Part shown: in pieces, positions 1 to 9,544 of the stretch
How positions within the stretch are numbered: position 1 is the stretch's first letter
Layout: each line of letters starts with the position of its first letter
Assembly (NCBI RefSeq): GCF_000218895.1
Contig: NC_015703.1
Span: forward strand, 743,501 to 807,500
DNA length: 64,000 nt
Reading direction: 5' to 3'
From: Runella slithyformis DSM 19594
GTDB taxonomy: Bacteria; Bacteroidota; Bacteroidia; Cytophagales; Spirosomataceae
The notes under the pieces: model-generated
What the model was told of the DNA's origin: nothing
Database searches by the model: none
What the model saw: only the letters and a program-made list of their open reading frames with translations
Made by a program: the position numbers and the translations under genes

Positions 1-2
1 TT

Positions 3-659
3 CTTGACAAAAAAGGCTCACTGACGGGAGGAGGCGATGACCGTATTATGTTGATACCATTAGAGAACGGAAGGGCGCTCGCCGCCAACCGACAACTCAC
101 CTTTGATATCACGACCTCGGTCAGCAGCGGCGAAGACCAAGCCCTTATCATTGAAGAAGCGCGCGGGATTATGCGTCGTATCCGTAAAGATCGCATCGGC
201 AAGCCTGACTCATTCGACATCGAAAGCGCCGATGCCATCGCCAAAGACTTTGAAAATATTTCGAGCTATTTGCGCATGGGCGGATTTGGCATCGGCATCA
301 TTACTTTACTGGGTGCGGCCATCGCACTTATGAATATCATGCTCGTTTCGGTGACGGAACGTACGCGCGAGATCGGGATTCGCAAATCGCTGGGCGCTAC
401 CCCCCGCCTGATACGTCTGCAATTTTTGATTGAGGCCATTGTAGTTTGTATTTTGGGAGGCATCGGTGGGCTTATCCTCGGAATTGCCATCGGCAACGCG
501 ATTGCCAAACTTATCAGTGCCAATGCCAGTTTTATCGTGCCGTGGTTTTGGATGTTCATGGGTATATTGGTGTGCATCATCGTGGGAATTATTTCAGGGA
601 TTTATCCGGCCATAAAAGCCTCACGCTTAGACCCTATAGAAGCATTACGCTACGAGTAG
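3..659 (+). CDS. MacB/FtsX-type ABC transporter permease, C-terminal part (5' end outside window)
   Basis: The frame is open from the window edge, so only the last ~219 residues are seen. They hold the end of an extracytoplasmic domain followed by the FtsX/MacB core: three hydrophobic segments, the cytoplasmic motif SVTERTREIGIRKSLGAT after the first, and the typical ending PAIKASRLDPIEALRYE. In this family the permease pairs with a separate ATPase and moves or senses substrates at the cell envelope rather than importing nutrients. The partner ATPase is not in the window. The stop is followed by the tRNA-Leu promoter about 34 bases later. The family call is firm; the substrate cannot be read from the sequence. 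Confidence 0.9.
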   Translation, partial: LDKKGSLTGGGDDRIMLIPLENGRALAANRQLTFDITTSVSSGEDQALIIEEARGIMRRIRKDRIGKPDSFDIESADAIAKDFENISSYLRMGGFGIGIITLLGAAIALMNIMLVSVTERTREIGIRKSLGATPRLIRLQFLIEAIVVCILGGIGGLILGIAIGNAIAKLISANASFIVPWFWMFMGILVCIIVGIISGIYPAIKASRLDPIEALRYE

Positions 660-692
660 TTATTATTTCATCAAAAAAAAACGCGCAAAAAC

Positions 693-722
693 TTGCATAG
701 TATTCCGGAGAGACTACTTTTG
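693..722 (+). promoter_or_regulatory. Bacteroidota-type promoter of tRNA-Leu
   Basis: A TTG at 693-695 and TACTTTTG at 715-722 match the Bacteroidota -33 (TTG) and -7 (TAnnTTTG) elements, separated by 19 bases. The tRNA begins 21 bases after the -7 box. Position and spacing fit a primary sigma factor promoter. Confidence 0.7.
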
Positions 723-743
723 CAGTCCCGTTTCCAATCAGAT

Positions 744-827
744 GCCCGGGTGGCGGAATCGGTAGACGCGTTGGTCTCAAACACCAATGGGGTCACACCC
801 GTGCCGGTTCGACTCCGGCCCCGGGTA
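744..827 (+). tRNA. tRNA-Leu (anticodon CAA)
   Basis: The acceptor arms GCCCGGG (744-750) and CCCGGGT (820-826) pair, with discriminator A at 827. The anticodon stem TTGGT/ACCAA encloses the loop CTCAAAC, giving anticodon CAA (codon UUG). A long variable arm, as expected of a class II leucine tRNA, and the T arm CCGG-TTCGACT-CCGG complete the cloverleaf. CCA is not encoded. Confidence 0.97.
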
Positions 828-833
828 CTCTTA

Positions 834-866
834 AAGGCTTGTAAGTGAAAACTTACAAGCCTTTTC
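834..866 (+). terminator. Rho-independent terminator of tRNA-Leu
   Basis: AAGGCTTGTAAGT (834-846) and ACTTACAAGCCTT (851-863) form a perfect 13-bp stem with loop GAAA, followed by a short T run. It lies 6 bases after the tRNA. Confidence 0.9.
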
Positions 867-901
867 TGGTTTTAAGGTCAAACATACAGAAGTATCACAG
901 C

Positions 902-969
902 ACAATGCCAAAATATTGGAATACATACAAAAAATTTTTTTTGTATGTATTCCAATATTTTGGCATTGT
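902..969. repeat. 68-bp near-perfect palindrome flanked by AGC
   Basis: Bases 902-934 and 937-969 are perfect reverse complements (33-bp arms) around a TT centre. The outer arm begins ACAATGCC and the core is A/T rich. The trinucleotide AGC occurs immediately outside both ends (899-901 and 970-972), like a short target duplication. It could be a tiny palindromic mobile element or a strong cruciform or terminator. The rest of the 828-1333 gap, beyond the tRNA terminator, is AT-rich with no gene that I can support. Confidence 0.85.
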
Positions 970-1333
970 AGCTTTGCCTTTCATCTACCGCGCCTATCCT
1001 CTCAAAACCTAATCTTCTTTGTTCCGAACCTTACCTTGTATTCCCTTTTGAGGAAAGAGTATCTTTTTAGACATTAAAGGTAAAATCTGCTCTGTATTAC
1101 CAAAAACTGAATTAATTTATATACGCAAAAAATATAATCTTTCAGATGGTTTTATCACCTAAATAATGTCTTTTTATTGAGGTGATAATAAGAGCAAACC
1201 AATGTTTATTATTTTCTCAACCCCCTGTTTTCTTTCTTTTTCAAATCCACTCCAAATTGGACTGCTATAGGCAAAGACTGTATATTTTGGTATATTTATT
1301 GCAGTTAACAGTGTACCAAACACCACTCAACTT

Positions 1334-1681
1334 ATGAAAATCAAGACACTGTTACTACAGGATCATCCCGCCTGTACTGAATTAATTAACCGTAGTATCA
1401 AAGCACCGGAATATGATGTATTCCGCCTTCCTCCCTCTTCTTATGATGAACTCTCAATGTTTATTTTCACGTACCAGCCTGACCTTATTATCTGTGAAGA
1501 ATCGTATCAATCCATGATTTTAAATACAGAAAAGAAAATTAAAAAGACGATTCCTATCGTCTTCATCGGAACGTCAAAAAACCTGTCCGGTCAACTGAAG
1601 ATCAACAACCGCTCTACGGCTTACCTTACGTATCCTTTTAAAGAAGAAGTATTGAAAGCGATGATCAATCTGCTTATTTGA
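1334..1681 (+). CDS. small pseudo-receiver (degenerate CheY-like) protein
   Basis: This 115-residue protein follows the length and strand pattern of a single response-regulator receiver domain: LLLQDHPACTELI at the start, PDLIICEESYQS where the phospho-acceptor strand should be, IPIVFIGTS at the beta-4 position and AYLTYPFKEEVLKAMI near the end. The acceptor aspartate is replaced (CEE instead of LLD) and the invariant lysine of K-P-F is tyrosine, so canonical phosphorylation is unlikely. It has no output domain. The family call rests on pattern and topology, and the role is unknown. It stands alone and ends at a strong bidirectional terminator. Confidence 0.6.
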   Translation: MKIKTLLLQDHPACTELINRSIKAPEYDVFRLPPSSYDELSMFIFTYQPDLIICEESYQSMILNTEKKIKKTIPIVFIGTSKNLSGQLKINNRSTAYLTYPFKEEVLKAMINLLI

Positions 1682-1690
1682 CAGGTCAAT

Positions 1691-1726
1691 AAAAATGATG
1701 ACACGGAGCATCGTGTCATCATTTTT
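1691..1726. terminator. bidirectional terminator between convergent genes
   Basis: AAAAATGATGACACG (1691-1705) pairs perfectly with CGTGTCATCATTTTT (1712-1726) around a 6-base loop. It has T runs in both directions and sits between the pseudo-receiver gene and the convergent cytochrome-domain gene. Confidence 0.9.
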
Positions 1727-1759
1727 ATCAAGCAGTTTTTATTTACGTCTCCCCTTACT

Positions 1760-4441
1760 TTACTTTTTAGCGGTAAACATGGGATTTTTTTCGTTTCCTC
1801 CGGCCATCAGATACGCCATCAGATCTTTTAATTCTTCTTCGTTAAGACTATTGATCAAATTGCCGTACATGATAGATACCGGCGAATACTTATGCGATAC
1901 CACATTCTTTTTCGGAATTTTGACAACCGTTTCCGGTTCGTAAGGGTTTTGTGAAACAAAGTATGTGTTGGCATCTTCATTGGTTAAACGGCCCACCACT
2001 GTTTGTCCGTTTTTCAACGTAAAGTGCGTAGCGGCATACTGGTCAGAAATCGTCTTATTGGGCTCAATGATAGATTCCAGCATATCTTTCGCTGAAAAGC
2101 GGGTTCCCAGCTGCGTCAGATCGGGGCCAATGCTCCCGCCCTCTCCGCGCATGGTATGGCATCGGTTACAGGTAATGGCATCATACATATTTTTCCCTTG
2201 CTCAAAATTGCGGTTTGCCAATCCACCTTCAAGTAATGGAAGCGCCGTTTCCAGTTTCCACTGCCTGCCCGGCCCTTTAGGATAGGTTACTTTTACCAAA
2301 TCGTTGCCGTTTTTAGTCAAGAGTTCACCGCCCGATAGTTTATCGTAGTAGGCCATCTTGCCTTCAGGAACATGTTTTAACGCCAATTTACGGGCACGGT
2401 CAATAAAACCAACGTAGCTGCGACCTCCTTTATAACTGAACGCCTTATAAAACCATTTGAAGTACCGCTCATGCAATTCAGGGGTCCAGTTTTTACTTGC
2501 CAGACTCAACATTGTTGCATAATAGGTCTGCTGAGCAGGAGGCATATTTTTCAACATATCGGCAATGTCCAAACCGTATTGCGGATTACGCATGATCAAT
2601 TCGGCCGAAGCAGTGGCGGTATTACCCCCGGCGGTAAGGTTGGTTGGCTGCTCTTTCGCTTCAAGTAACGCAAGCGTTTTAGGAATCACTCCCGGCGCTT
2701 CAAGATAAATCAACGCCTTACTGAGCGCCCGATTAAGGTCAGCTCCATTAGCGGGATAGTAAGGGTTCAGGTACGCTGCAATTTGGGCATTTTGGGCAGC
2801 ATCAGGAGCACCCATGCGGAGAAATACCAACTCAAATGCCCGCAGGATATCCAACTGCTGTGATTCAGAAAGCGCTTTGAAATTAACGTTCAACAACGAC
2901 TTAATCATTGCACTTTTTTGCTCCGGCTTGCCTTGACGGGCCAGCGCAATAATGGCATGAATAGAAGTAATCGGGTCTTTTTCATTGAGGGCCTTCTCCT
3001 GCCATTCTGCTACAGGCTGGTGTTCTACGGCCAAACGTGCTGCGTAACGAATAAAGCGATCCGGGTGCTTTAAATACGGCCAGGCAGTGGCAATAGCCTG
3101 AGGATTTGGACCATTATGAAACTTCTCCAGGCTTCTTCTCAATTCATTTTCTTTGTTGATAGGGGCAGCAGCTACCGGAGCTGTATTTTCAGAACCTGTG
3201 TAATAAACACGATACAAATCTGCCTCTAAGCGACGACCGCCCGTTAAAAAGTAAAGTGCACCATCAGGGCCAATGGCACCGTCGGTCAATGGCAGTGGAA
3301 TTCCTGACAAAAACTCCTCATGTTCAGCCGTGTAGGTAGAACCGGCAGGCTTCAAGTGGATAGCGTGAACAATACCGAAACTCCAGTCAAAAGCCAAAAG
3401 TGTTCTTTTATATTTAGCCGGAAATTTAGCGTCTTTTAAGTGGATAAGGTTGGTAGGAGAACCCTGTCCGATATTCATTACCGGAGAAAGATTATCCGGG
3501 AAAGTTGCTGACCATTTACTGTTTCCCGTTCTCCAGCCATATTCACTGGCACTTGTAGCATGACAGATACGCGTTGGGCGGTACCAAGGTAAGCCAAAAT
3601 CCCACTCCATATCGGCATCGTACACAAACAGATCCCCTACTTCGTTGAAAGCCATGTCAAACGCATTACGATACCCTGCGCTGATCAATTCCCAACGTTT
3701 ACCTTCGGGGTCGAGATTGGCAATCCAACCTCCCGGAGCCATACGGTCGTTGGCGTGGCCGCGAGGGTCTTTAATGAGCGGGAACAAATTATCTTCCTTC
3801 CAATTTGACGGTAAGCGATAGGCATCCATTTTAGGAACGTCGGTATGGTTACCCGCAATCACAAAAAGAGATTTTTTATCAGGCGATAAAATAATGCTGT
3901 GCGGACCATGCTCACCTTCCCCAACTAACTCTTTCAGAAGGGTGATTTTATCGTATTGATCGTCGTTGTCGGTATCCTGCAAGCGATACAAACCACTTCG
4001 GCGAGGAAAGCTTTTGTTGTTCTTGCCATTATTTATCATCACATAAAGGCTGTTGAAGGCATACAGTAAGCCATTGGCATAGCCCATGCCTACAGTATCA
4101 ATGTTTGCCCCTTTGCCGATCTTCAATGGTTCAACCACGGGAGCACCTTCCGTACCTATAGCCGGAAGTTGCAGGCGATACAATGATCCGTATTGGTCTG
4201 AGGTAATCATCCGGCCTTTATCATCAAAGGTCATCGCTACCCATGAGCCTTGTTTATTGTCGGAAGGACTGTAAAGGTGATCAGCCTTAAACCCGGGTTG
4301 GAGTTTCAATTTCTCCGTTTTAGGATTATCGCGACCGTTGACGGCAGGCTCCGTCCTGTTTAAAATGGTGAAAGAGGCCGCCACCACAAATAAAGCCGCC
4401 GCCGCAAGCAATTTTGGAATAGTTTGGTGTTTAGGATACAT
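1760..4441 (-). CDS. PVC/Bacteroidota-type sorbosone-dehydrogenase-like beta-propeller with C-terminal cytochrome c domain
   Basis: The 893-residue exported protein has an N-terminal signal/anchor (LLAAAALFVVAASF, residues ~11-25), a long propeller-like region related to L-sorbosone/glucose dehydrogenases (motifs GEHGPHSIILSPD, GHANDRMAPGGWIANLDPEG, LTDGAIGPDGALYFLTGG), a helical middle, and a C-terminal heme-binding domain. The heme motif CNRCH is at about residues 758-762, followed by GGSIGPDLTQLGTRF and a candidate distal methionine near SPVSIMYGNL. Such proteins are thought to oxidise sugars or related compounds in the periplasm and pass electrons to the heme. The gene follows susCD on the same strand, after a terminator, so it probably has its own promoter. 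Confidence 0.85.
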   Translation of the reverse strand: MYPKHQTIPKLLAAAALFVVAASFTILNRTEPAVNGRDNPKTEKLKLQPGFKADHLYSPSDNKQGSWVAMTFDDKGRMITSDQYGSLYRLQLPAIGTEGAPVVEPLKIGKGANIDTVGMGYANGLLYAFNSLYVMINNGKNNKSFPRRSGLYRLQDTDNDDQYDKITLLKELVGEGEHGPHSIILSPDKKSLFVIAGNHTDVPKMDAYRLPSNWKEDNLFPLIKDPRGHANDRMAPGGWIANLDPEGKRWELISAGYRNAFDMAFNEVGDLFVYDADMEWDFGLPWYRPTRICHATSASEYGWRTGNSKWSATFPDNLSPVMNIGQGSPTNLIHLKDAKFPAKYKRTLLAFDWSFGIVHAIHLKPAGSTYTAEHEEFLSGIPLPLTDGAIGPDGALYFLTGGRRLEADLYRVYYTGSENTAPVAAAPINKENELRRSLEKFHNGPNPQAIATAWPYLKHPDRFIRYAARLAVEHQPVAEWQEKALNEKDPITSIHAIIALARQGKPEQKSAMIKSLLNVNFKALSESQQLDILRAFELVFLRMGAPDAAQNAQIAAYLNPYYPANGADLNRALSKALIYLEAPGVIPKTLALLEAKEQPTNLTAGGNTATASAELIMRNPQYGLDIADMLKNMPPAQQTYYATMLSLASKNWTPELHERYFKWFYKAFSYKGGRSYVGFIDRARKLALKHVPEGKMAYYDKLSGGELLTKNGNDLVKVTYPKGPGRQWKLETALPLLEGGLANRNFEQGKNMYDAITCNRCHTMRGEGGSIGPDLTQLGTRFSAKDMLESIIEPNKTISDQYAATHFTLKNGQTVVGRLTNEDANTYFVSQNPYEPETVVKIPKKNVVSHKYSPVSIMYGNLINSLNEEELKDLMAYLMAGGNEKNPMFTAKK

Positions 4442-4571
4442 AAAAGTGGATGCTTTTAAATGTAATTAATATGAATTTGTCTATTGTAACAAAAACTGAT
4501 TCGTCAGTATATTTTACCCTATTATTTGCACAATGGGCTATTCTTTTATAAGTTGATCAGTGTAAAATCAA

Positions 4572-4605
4572 AAATGAGCCGATTTCATAAAAAACCGGCT
4601 CATTT
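4572..4605 (-). terminator. terminator of the susCD transcript
   Basis: The stem AAATGAGCCG (4572-4581) / CGGCTCATTT (4596-4605) reads on the minus strand as a hairpin followed by a T-rich stretch, 12 bases after the susD stop. Confidence 0.8.
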
Positions 4606-4616
4606 CTTTACCTACA

Positions 4617-6125
4617 TTAGAAATTAGGACTTAAATCTGCCTCAGCAGCCGGAAGGCCATAGTAAGGGGTTATGTTAGTGAAAGCATCGCTTGGAACAAA
4701 TCCCTCACTGGGAAAATAATACCTGAATTTATCTGCTTTAACGCGGTCACCATAGGCTTTGATAACCGTTTCGAGGCGGCCGGTCCGTACCAGATCGTGT
4801 AAGCGCTTTGATTCAAATGCTAACTCTACACGGCGCTCCTGATACACGGCATCACGCAATGCCGATTGAGTAGCAGCAGTGGTATTAGCGAGTCCGGCGC
4901 GAGTGCGAACTTGGTTAATAAATGGAGTTGCATCCGCCAATTTATTTTGCTCGATCAACGCTTCTGCCAAGAATAACAACACTTCTGAATAGCGATAAAT
5001 GGGCCAGTTCATGCCGTGGTTGTTGTGCAATGCGTGCGGCCTTGCGTATTTCCTGATGAACGGAAAAGATTTGTTAGCGTGCAAAGCTCCCCCCAGGGTA
5101 ATAAAGCCAATCGTTGCATCCCTGCGTCTGTCACCGGGCTCATAGGCCTCTATCAAATCAGGCGTAGGGATGTTATTACCTTCCCCCGATAAGGGTTGGG
5201 GATTGGATGTTCCCGTTATGGTAACCAACTCATTGGCTGCGATAGGCAAAGGCAGCATACTGTACAAAAAGTTGCCGTTAAGTCCCTGGGCACCTTCCAA
5301 ATACTGCACTTCAAAGACCGACTCTCTGGTGTTTTTGTTGCTTGTACTGTTAGAGAACGCATCGGCATAATTAGGCATTAAGCTGTACTCACCGCTTGTT
5401 ACAATGGCCCGAAGCTGCGTTTCGGCATCTGCCCATTTTTTCTGAATCATAAAGACATTGGCCAACAGCGCACGAGCGGCGCCTGAAGTGGCACGCCCTG
5501 CTTCCTGGGCTGATTTGGGAGGTAATAATCCTATTGCTTCCGTAGCATCCTTGATGATTTGAGCGTACAACTGATCGCCTGTACCAAGCGGAGCCGCCGC
5601 CTCCGAACGCACACTAACTGGAGTTAATTGAAGCGGTCCACGGTTAAAATAACGCGCTATTTCCAAATAAGATAACGCTCTCAGAAACAGTGCCTGTCCT
5701 TTTACATTTCTTTTGGTAGCATCCGGAATAGTAGCTGCATCAATCAACGCCAATACCTGATTGGCACGGGCAATGATGAGGTAGTTTTGACGATAAGCTG
5801 TCAATACGTTACCATTGGTAGTGATACCGTTAGCAGTGGGCACGTTGAAATCCGCTAAGTTTGACTGGTTTTCAGTGGCTCCAAACAAAACGTTACGTAC
5901 GTAGCGTGCATTATCCGAATGTTGCTCGGTAAGCAAATGTGAGTTGATATTGTGAAGCGTACGCAGCGGAACGTAAGCGCTGTTGACTGCCTGTATGAAG
6001 TCAGTTTCAGTTTTGAAAAAAGTAACCGAACTCAACGCGGTTTCCGGCGTAACCGTCAGAAAATCGTCACTGCAACTAAATGCTCCTAAACTTAACGCAA
6101 TAGAAAATATGATTGATTTTTTCAT
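4617..6125 (-). CDS. SusD/RagB-family nutrient-binding outer-membrane lipoprotein
   Basis: The 502-residue lipoprotein has signal MKKSIIFSIALSLGAFSC with acylation expected at Cys18. It shows the SusD layout: N-terminal SDDFLTVTPETALSSVTFF, helical TPR-like repeats (for example GQALFLRALSYLEIARYFNRG and ARALLANVFMIQKKWADAETQL), and the C-terminal RYSEVLLFLAEALIEQ...VYQERRVELAFESKRLHDLVRTGR block. SusD proteins cap the SusC channel at the cell surface and bind the glycan or nutrient. It lies 98 bases downstream of susC in the same orientation, so the two form the usual pair. The ligand is not deducible, but nearby genes point to a sugar or sugar derivative. Confidence 0.95.
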   Translation of the reverse strand: MKKSIIFSIALSLGAFSCSDDFLTVTPETALSSVTFFKTETDFIQAVNSAYVPLRTLHNINSHLLTEQHSDNARYVRNVLFGATENQSNLADFNVPTANGITTNGNVLTAYRQNYLIIARANQVLALIDAATIPDATKRNVKGQALFLRALSYLEIARYFNRGPLQLTPVSVRSEAAAPLGTGDQLYAQIIKDATEAIGLLPPKSAQEAGRATSGAARALLANVFMIQKKWADAETQLRAIVTSGEYSLMPNYADAFSNSTSNKNTRESVFEVQYLEGAQGLNGNFLYSMLPLPIAANELVTITGTSNPQPLSGEGNNIPTPDLIEAYEPGDRRRDATIGFITLGGALHANKSFPFIRKYARPHALHNNHGMNWPIYRYSEVLLFLAEALIEQNKLADATPFINQVRTRAGLANTTAATQSALRDAVYQERRVELAFESKRLHDLVRTGRLETVIKAYGDRVKADKFRYYFPSEGFVPSDAFTNITPYYGLPAAEADLSPNF

Positions 6126-6223
6126 TTTTATTCTGTGTTTTTAAGTTGATCATGTACGATTTGGAGAGGTGTGCCCACACGGTAAGCAGACCTACATCCT
6201 CCAAATCAACTGAATCGACTTTA

Positions 6224-9200
6224 TTAGAAGTTAAAGTTTACCCCAATGGTTGACGTACGCGGTACGGGATAATTAAACAAGTCAACGCCCGGACTGAGGT
6301 TTCCTCCATCACCTTGACCATTTTGCTGAGCACTGGTTTCGGGGTTAGACCCGCCCCAGTATTTGGTAAACACCAACGCCTGCTGAATAGAGGCATACAC
6401 ACGTGCCGAGCGGAAAAGCTTATTACGCTTATTAATTGTATAACCCAGCGTAATATTTTTGATGGTAAAGAACGAAGCATCGGCTACGAAACGGCTGTTT
6501 TGCCAGTCACGCTCAATACCCGTTGCAGTACCGCCGCCCACGGTGGTTCCGTAGAATCCTTTACCCGGATTGGCTTCTGAGCGGAAGCGATATTTTACTT
6601 CTCTGTGCAGGTTGAACACCCCATCAAGGTTGGCAGTACTGTATAAGTGACGTACCCACAATTGATTGCCCTGCGAACCCGAACCTATTACGCTGAAATC
6701 AAAGTTTCCATAGTTTAAGTTTGTGGTTATTCCGTACGTAAATTTAGGAAATGGATTACCCAAGATCGTGCGGTCGTCTCTGTCTCCTCCGTTGGTAATC
6801 ACACCGTCACCGTTTACGTCAACGAGTTTAATCGTTCCGATAAATGAACGACCCGGTACAACGGGTGAGTTTCTGAGGTCTTCGGCGTTCATATATACCC
6901 CATTGGCAAGGTGGCCATAGAATTGGCCAAACGGCCTGCCAACTTGAGTAATGTGGTGAAGGCCATACACACGGTCAATACCGTCGGCCAGCGCAATCAC
7001 TTTGTTGCGGTTGAACGAGATGTTTGAGTTTACACTCCACTTCAACTTACCGCGGTCAACGATACGGGTGTTGAGTGAGAATTCATGTCCCCAGAATTTG
7101 ATTTCACCGATATTGTCATTGAAGTTGGTAAAGCCTGATTCCTGCGGAATTTGTACTGCAAATAACAGGTTAGTGGTATTTTTGGTGTAATAGTCGTACG
7201 TAAATTGAAAACGGTCATTGAGGAAACCCAAGTCAAAACCAATATCCAGCTGACGGGTTGTTTCCCAACCAAGGTTAGGGTTGGCAAGAGAGGTTACAGC
7301 GGCGCCGGGCGCTACGTTGTTTCCAAAAACAGCATTTACGGTATTATTAATAAGGGCGTACTGTGTATAATTACCGATATTGTTGTTACCCGTTACCCCC
7401 AAACTTGCTCTCAATTTCGCAAAAGACACTTTGCTGAAATTCTTCATAAAATCCTCATCCGATACTACCCAACCCGCTGATACTGAAGGAAAAGTACCCC
7501 AACGATTGTTTAAACCGAAGCGAGAAGAGCCGTCGCGACGAATAGAGGCAGTGAAAAGATATTTGCCTTTGTAGTTGTAGGCCAAACGGGAAAGCAATGA
7601 AGTCAATGCCCATTCCTGCACGTTGCTGTTGGTTCCTCCACGAGCGATGTTAATAGCTCCCTGAATTGTCGGCAGGCGGTCGTCAGAGTACGTATCCGCT
7701 TGGATACGGCTTGATTCGCTCCGGAAGCTTTGGTTGGTATAACCTGCCAATAGTTCAAAATTGTGATTGTTGAATGATTTGACATACGTAGCCAAGTTCT
7801 CATTTAACCAGCCCAAATTATCTGTGGCTTCCCGTATCGAAACCGCCGTAACCGGCACCGCCGTATTGATGGCGCTGGTCGCCGTAGAAGGGTTAAAGAA
7901 GAAGAACTTTTGATTCAGCATTTCGACGTTGAACGTTGACTTCAAAGTCAAACCCTTGATAGGGCTGTAGGAAATGTACGCGTTTGTGAGAATGTTGGTT
8001 TGCTTTGTTTCATTGGTCAGCTCATTGGCCGCACGAACCCAGTTAGGGTAAGCAAAGATATTTCCCGTGCTTGCCGGGAAACGGTTGAAAAGCGTAAGAT
8101 CGCCTTTGTCGTCACGAATAGGCATCACCGGCCACGTGTGGATAGCATTAAACAAAATACCCGTACCACGGTCACCGTCAGTACGCGGTGTATTGTCAAA
8201 TACATACTGAGGAGCAATGTTTAATCCAAGGGTTACTTTGTCAGAGACCTTATATTCGCTGTTCAAACGAAGTGAGTAACGCTGATACTTAGTATTGATG
8301 ACAACACCTTCCTGGTTGAATACCCCTGCGACCAATGAAGTGCTCACCCGATCTTTATTGGAAGTCACGGTCAGGTTGTAGCTTTGCAGGGGAGCACGAC
8401 GAAGCACGGCATCGTACCAGTCATTGTTTTTACCTTCATAAATAGATGGGTTTTGAAATTCCGCAGGAACGGGCTGTTTGGCATCTTCGTAGTATTCTTT
8501 TTTAAACTGAGCAAACTCAACCGCATCCATCATCTCGAAACGTCCTTTCTTGGGCACTACCTGCGTACCCGTAAATACGTTGAAGCTTACGTTTGTTTGA
8601 CCTGACTTCCCTCTTTTCGTGGTAATCAGTACTACTCCGTTGGCCGCCCGCGAACCATACAGCGCAGTGGAAGCGGCATCTTTCAGAATGGATATTTCTT
8701 CAATTTCATCGGGGTTGAGAGCACCGATATTTCCCGTAATGGGAAAACCGTCCACAACGTAAAGCGGGTCGCTGCCACCCGATACCGAAAGTTGCCCTCT
8801 GATACGGACGTTCATCCCCTGACCGGGCCGACCTGTCGTTTGGTTAATTTGTACCCCGGCTACTTGCCCCTGAAGCTTTTGGGCTATTTGCGATACCGGA
8901 AGGTCTTTGATTTCTTTCGCGCTAATGGTCTGAACGGCACCCGTTACTTCTTTTTTCACTTGACTTCCATAACCCACGACGACGATCTCATTAAGGGTTT
9001 TATCATTCACGGCTAAGCTTACGTTGATTGTCGATTGGTTGCCGACCGGCACTTCTTTGGTCAGATAACCGATATAACTGAAAACCAGCGTCGAATTGCT
9101 TGCCGCGTCGATTCTGTACGTACCGTTAGCATCTGTTGTGGTACCCCTGGTGGTTCCTTTAACGCTTACGTTTACACCAACCAGAACTTCACCGTCACCG

Positions 9201-9322
9201 GCTGAAACTTTTCCGGTAATAGATTGCTGTGCAAACAAAGTAGAGGTAAAAAGTAAAATCAGGGCAAAGAGGGAAGAAAGTGCTCTGAATTTACTCTTAG
9301 GAAGAATAAATTTTCTTTTCAT
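6224..9322 (-). CDS. SusC/RagA-family TonB-linked outer-membrane transporter
   Basis: The 1032-residue protein has a signal peptide (ending ...STLFAQ near residue 32), a carboxypeptidase-regulatory-like domain (SITGKVSAGDGEVLVGVNVS..., ~33-110), the SusC signature NEIVVVGYGSQVKKEVTGAV, a plug domain with PLYVVDGFPITGNIGALNPD and SRAANGVVLITTKRG, and a long C-terminal beta barrel ending in VNFNF. It imports ligands delivered by the downstream SusD across the outer membrane using TonB energy. It has no N-terminal sigma/anti-sigma (STN) domain, so regulation must come from elsewhere. The upstream region carries a sequence shared with the DUF1080 gene at 33875. Confidence 0.96.
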   Translation of the reverse strand: MKRKFILPKSKFRALSSLFALILLFTSTLFAQQSITGKVSAGDGEVLVGVNVSVKGTTRGTTTDANGTYRIDAASNSTLVFSYIGYLTKEVPVGNQSTINVSLAVNDKTLNEIVVVGYGSQVKKEVTGAVQTISAKEIKDLPVSQIAQKLQGQVAGVQINQTTGRPGQGMNVRIRGQLSVSGGSDPLYVVDGFPITGNIGALNPDEIEEISILKDAASTALYGSRAANGVVLITTKRGKSGQTNVSFNVFTGTQVVPKKGRFEMMDAVEFAQFKKEYYEDAKQPVPAEFQNPSIYEGKNNDWYDAVLRRAPLQSYNLTVTSNKDRVSTSLVAGVFNQEGVVINTKYQRYSLRLNSEYKVSDKVTLGLNIAPQYVFDNTPRTDGDRGTGILFNAIHTWPVMPIRDDKGDLTLFNRFPASTGNIFAYPNWVRAANELTNETKQTNILTNAYISYSPIKGLTLKSTFNVEMLNQKFFFFNPSTATSAINTAVPVTAVSIREATDNLGWLNENLATYVKSFNNHNFELLAGYTNQSFRSESSRIQADTYSDDRLPTIQGAINIARGGTNSNVQEWALTSLLSRLAYNYKGKYLFTASIRRDGSSRFGLNNRWGTFPSVSAGWVVSDEDFMKNFSKVSFAKLRASLGVTGNNNIGNYTQYALINNTVNAVFGNNVAPGAAVTSLANPNLGWETTRQLDIGFDLGFLNDRFQFTYDYYTKNTTNLLFAVQIPQESGFTNFNDNIGEIKFWGHEFSLNTRIVDRGKLKWSVNSNISFNRNKVIALADGIDRVYGLHHITQVGRPFGQFYGHLANGVYMNAEDLRNSPVVPGRSFIGTIKLVDVNGDGVITNGGDRDDRTILGNPFPKFTYGITTNLNYGNFDFSVIGSGSQGNQLWVRHLYSTANLDGVFNLHREVKYRFRSEANPGKGFYGTTVGGGTATGIERDWQNSRFVADASFFTIKNITLGYTINKRNKLFRSARVYASIQQALVFTKYWGGSNPETSAQQNGQGDGGNLSPGVDLFNYPVPRTSTIGVNFNF

Positions 9323-9402
9323 TTGAAAAAGATTTTAAGTTAAGTAGATAGATAATAAGTAGAGAGGTTCATAAAATAAAAATATAAATCCCTTCTATTG
9401 TA

Positions 9403-9448
9403 CAAATATTTAAAAGTCTCAATAAAGAACTATCCTATGCCGTCCTGC
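9403..9448 (-). promoter_or_regulatory. shared promoter-like element upstream of susC
   Basis: Plus-strand reading: CAAATATTT (9403-9411), then ACTATCCTAT (9429-9438), then CCTGC (9444-9448). The same three blocks with almost the same spacing occur upstream of the DUF1080 gene at 33974-34020. On the minus strand the order is GCAGG, ATAGGATAGT, AAATATTTG, the last resembling a -7 box. It ends about 80 bases before the susC start. The binding factor is unknown. Confidence 0.6.
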
Positions 9449-9544
9449 CAAAGTCAAAATTTAACCTGAAAATATCCTAGAAGAGTTTTTAAACGTATTG
9501 ACCTGCTGAAAATGACGGGACTGTGTAGCCAATGACTATACAAG

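Noticed and set aside
744-969. tRNA-Leu as attachment site of an integrated island
   Set aside because: No integrase gene and no duplicated tRNA 3' end were found nearby; the palindrome downstream does not copy tRNA sequence.
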